In this document: positions 63,150 to 64,000 of the stretch, piece after piece
Numbering within the stretch: the first letter of the stretch is position 1
How the letters are laid out: each line of letters opens with the position of its first letter
Assembly: GCA_963833745.1 (NCBI GenBank)
Contig: CAWHZD010000004.1
Span: 1,116,001-1,180,000 of the forward strand
From: AP-15 sp963833745
GTDB lineage: Bacteria; Pseudomonadota; Alphaproteobacteria; ATCC43930; CGMCC-115725
Length of the DNA: 64,000 bases
Direction: 5' to 3'
Made by a program: the position numbers and the translations under genes
The notes under the pieces: model-generated
What the model was told of the DNA's origin: nothing
The model's database searches: none
The model's input: only the letters and a program-made list of their open reading frames with translations

Positions 63150-64000
63150 CCTGTCCTCCGACACGATCCGAGCAGCGTCTAGCCAAAACCTGCTCGATGG
63201 TCTCGGTGAGTGCGACTGCAGAGAGATCCGATTTCGACATGATGCGCGACGCCCGGCCGAGAAGCTGCCGTTCGTAAGGGTTGAGGATCGCCGACGTAAG
63301 AACGATAGCCGGAAGATCATCGAGGCCGGGGTCGCCCGCTATATGCTCAAGCAACTCGAAGCCAGTCATTTCCGGCATCTTCAAGTCCAGCAGCAAAACG
63401 TCGGGCGGGATGTTGCGCAGTTGAGCCAACCCCTCGGTTCCGGTTGTAGCTTCTCGCACGTCATAAACGCCGCGCGGCAGCAATTGGCGCACGAGATATC
63501 GCGCTACCTCCTCATCGTCGACGATCAGCACTCTGGTAACCGACTGGTTGCCGGTAAGACGATCAAGCACGTCAAATAGCAACTCAGGATCGATCGGTTT
63601 GGCGAGATAGGCGTCGGCGCCAAGATGGAGTGCTTTGCGCGTCTCGCCGGTTGAAGAGGTGACGACGATCGGTATGTCGGCTGTCGCCTTCCCCTGCCGA
63701 AGCCCGAGGATCATTCGCCAGGATTCATCCCCGAATAGCACCACATCGAGAAGGATCGCAGCGGGTCCTACGCGATCAAGCGCTCGTTTCGCGGCAGCGA
63801 TAGTCCTCGCTACGATCGGTTGATAGCGGGTGTTGGCAAGAAGGCGCTGCATGGCAAACGCGTCGGCGGGGTCGTCATCGACGACCAGAACCGGGACACG
63901 GGCAGGATCGAGCGTCCACCCTTCTTCGACGGCTTCCTCCGCCTCCGCAACCTGACAAAGTCGCGGCACCGTCACTGAAAAAACCGAGCCCTGTCCCAGT
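63133..64000 (-). CDS. Hybrid histidine kinase C-terminus with two receivers (continues beyond window)
   Basis: The frame enters from the window edge with 'LGQGSVFSVTVP', the last strand of an HATPase domain. A first receiver follows ('VPVLVVDDDPADAFAMQRLL', Asp in 'AILLDVVLFG', Lys in 'AYLAKPIDP'). A second is 'TRVLIVDDEEVARYLVRQLL' with Asp in 'VLLLDLKMPEMTGFELLEH'; in place of the canonical KP motif it has 'IMSKSDLS'. The sensor half lies outside. Together with the overlapping downstream gene it can form a multi-step phosphorelay. Confidence 0.85.
   Translation of the reverse strand, partial: LGQGSVFSVTVPRLCQVAEAEEAVEEGWTLDPARVPVLVVDDDPADAFAMQRLLANTRYQPIVARTIAAAKRALDRVGPAAILLDVVLFGDESWRMILGLRQGKATADIPIVVTSSTGETRKALHLGADAYLAKPIDPELLFDVLDRLTGNQSVTRVLIVDDEEVARYLVRQLLPRGVYDVREATTGTEGLAQLRNIPPDVLLLDLKMPEMTGFELLEHIAGDPGLDDLPAIVLTSAILNPYERQLLGRASRIMSKSDLSAVALTETIEQVLARRCSDRVGGQDERRS

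Noticed and set aside
1..64000. tRNA or rRNA genes
   Set aside because: No cloverleaf, CCA-proximal GTTCRA loop or rRNA-like segment was recognised by eye; a covariance search would be decisive.

Overview
The window is a 64 kb stretch of a GC-rich proteobacterial chromosome or large replicon. A MucR/Ros-type zinc-finger regulator, an EcfG-like sigma factor, the CsbD/DUF2934 stress set and the mobile-element mix all point to an alphaproteobacterium, probably Hyphomicrobiales or Rhodospirillales. The species cannot be named from sequence alone. No tRNA, rRNA or CRISPR array was seen.

Layout. (1) 0-11.2 kb is ordinary accessory chromosome: GNAT acetyltransferase, EamA exporter, exported methyltransferase, APC permease, SDR dehydrogenase, an SMP-30-type secreted protein, and a minus-strand run of resolvase remnant, coiled-coil protein and HicB/HicA. 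A Spy-like protein and a Gly-Trp-His repeat protein follow. (2) 11.5-34.7 kb is a mobile-element graveyard. It holds mucR, a group II intron whose 5' exon is the terminal repeat of an IS1595 element, an integrase operon with a decayed HTH gene, a second IS1595, two near-identical IS256 copies, and three IS6-family copies (one intact in each orientation plus one truncated). It also holds a deletion-derived transposon with ~173-bp inverted repeats carrying a resolvase stub and an ATPase gene, the latter split by a 216-bp Tn3-derived miniature element. Between these lie a XRE/PIN toxin-antitoxin pair and remnants of GlcG-like, amidohydrolase and tannase genes. (3) 34.7-57.7 kb is a stress and reserve-carbohydrate island: debranching enzyme plus treZ, an ECF sigma factor, DUF2934, a hybrid histidine kinase, glgX, CsbD, an AI-2E-type permease, small exported and stress proteins, DUF2252, an adenylate cyclase, a zwf remnant, hemerythrin and KatE catalase. 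(4) 58-61.3 kb is a second IS patch (IS630, IS21, IS1634-like and IS5 remnants). (5) 61.4-64 kb holds two overlapping hybrid histidine kinase/receiver genes running off the window.

The stress island reads as one programme. A sigma factor and sensor kinases would sit over genes that turn glycogen into trehalose, supply NADPH, remove peroxide and make small protective proteins. Many of its genes (debranching enzyme, glgX, hybrid kinase, permease, DUF2252) carry single-base frameshifts or a stop while the rest of the protein is well conserved. This means either very recent decay or assembly errors, and it should be settled before function is inferred.

The best-supported unusual structures are the EBS1/IBS1 match that places the intron in an IS end, the long-TIR transposon with its nested miniature element, and the outward-facing IS6 copies that bound a 7.5 kb block of broken genes. 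I did not find a clearly new defence or biosynthetic system.
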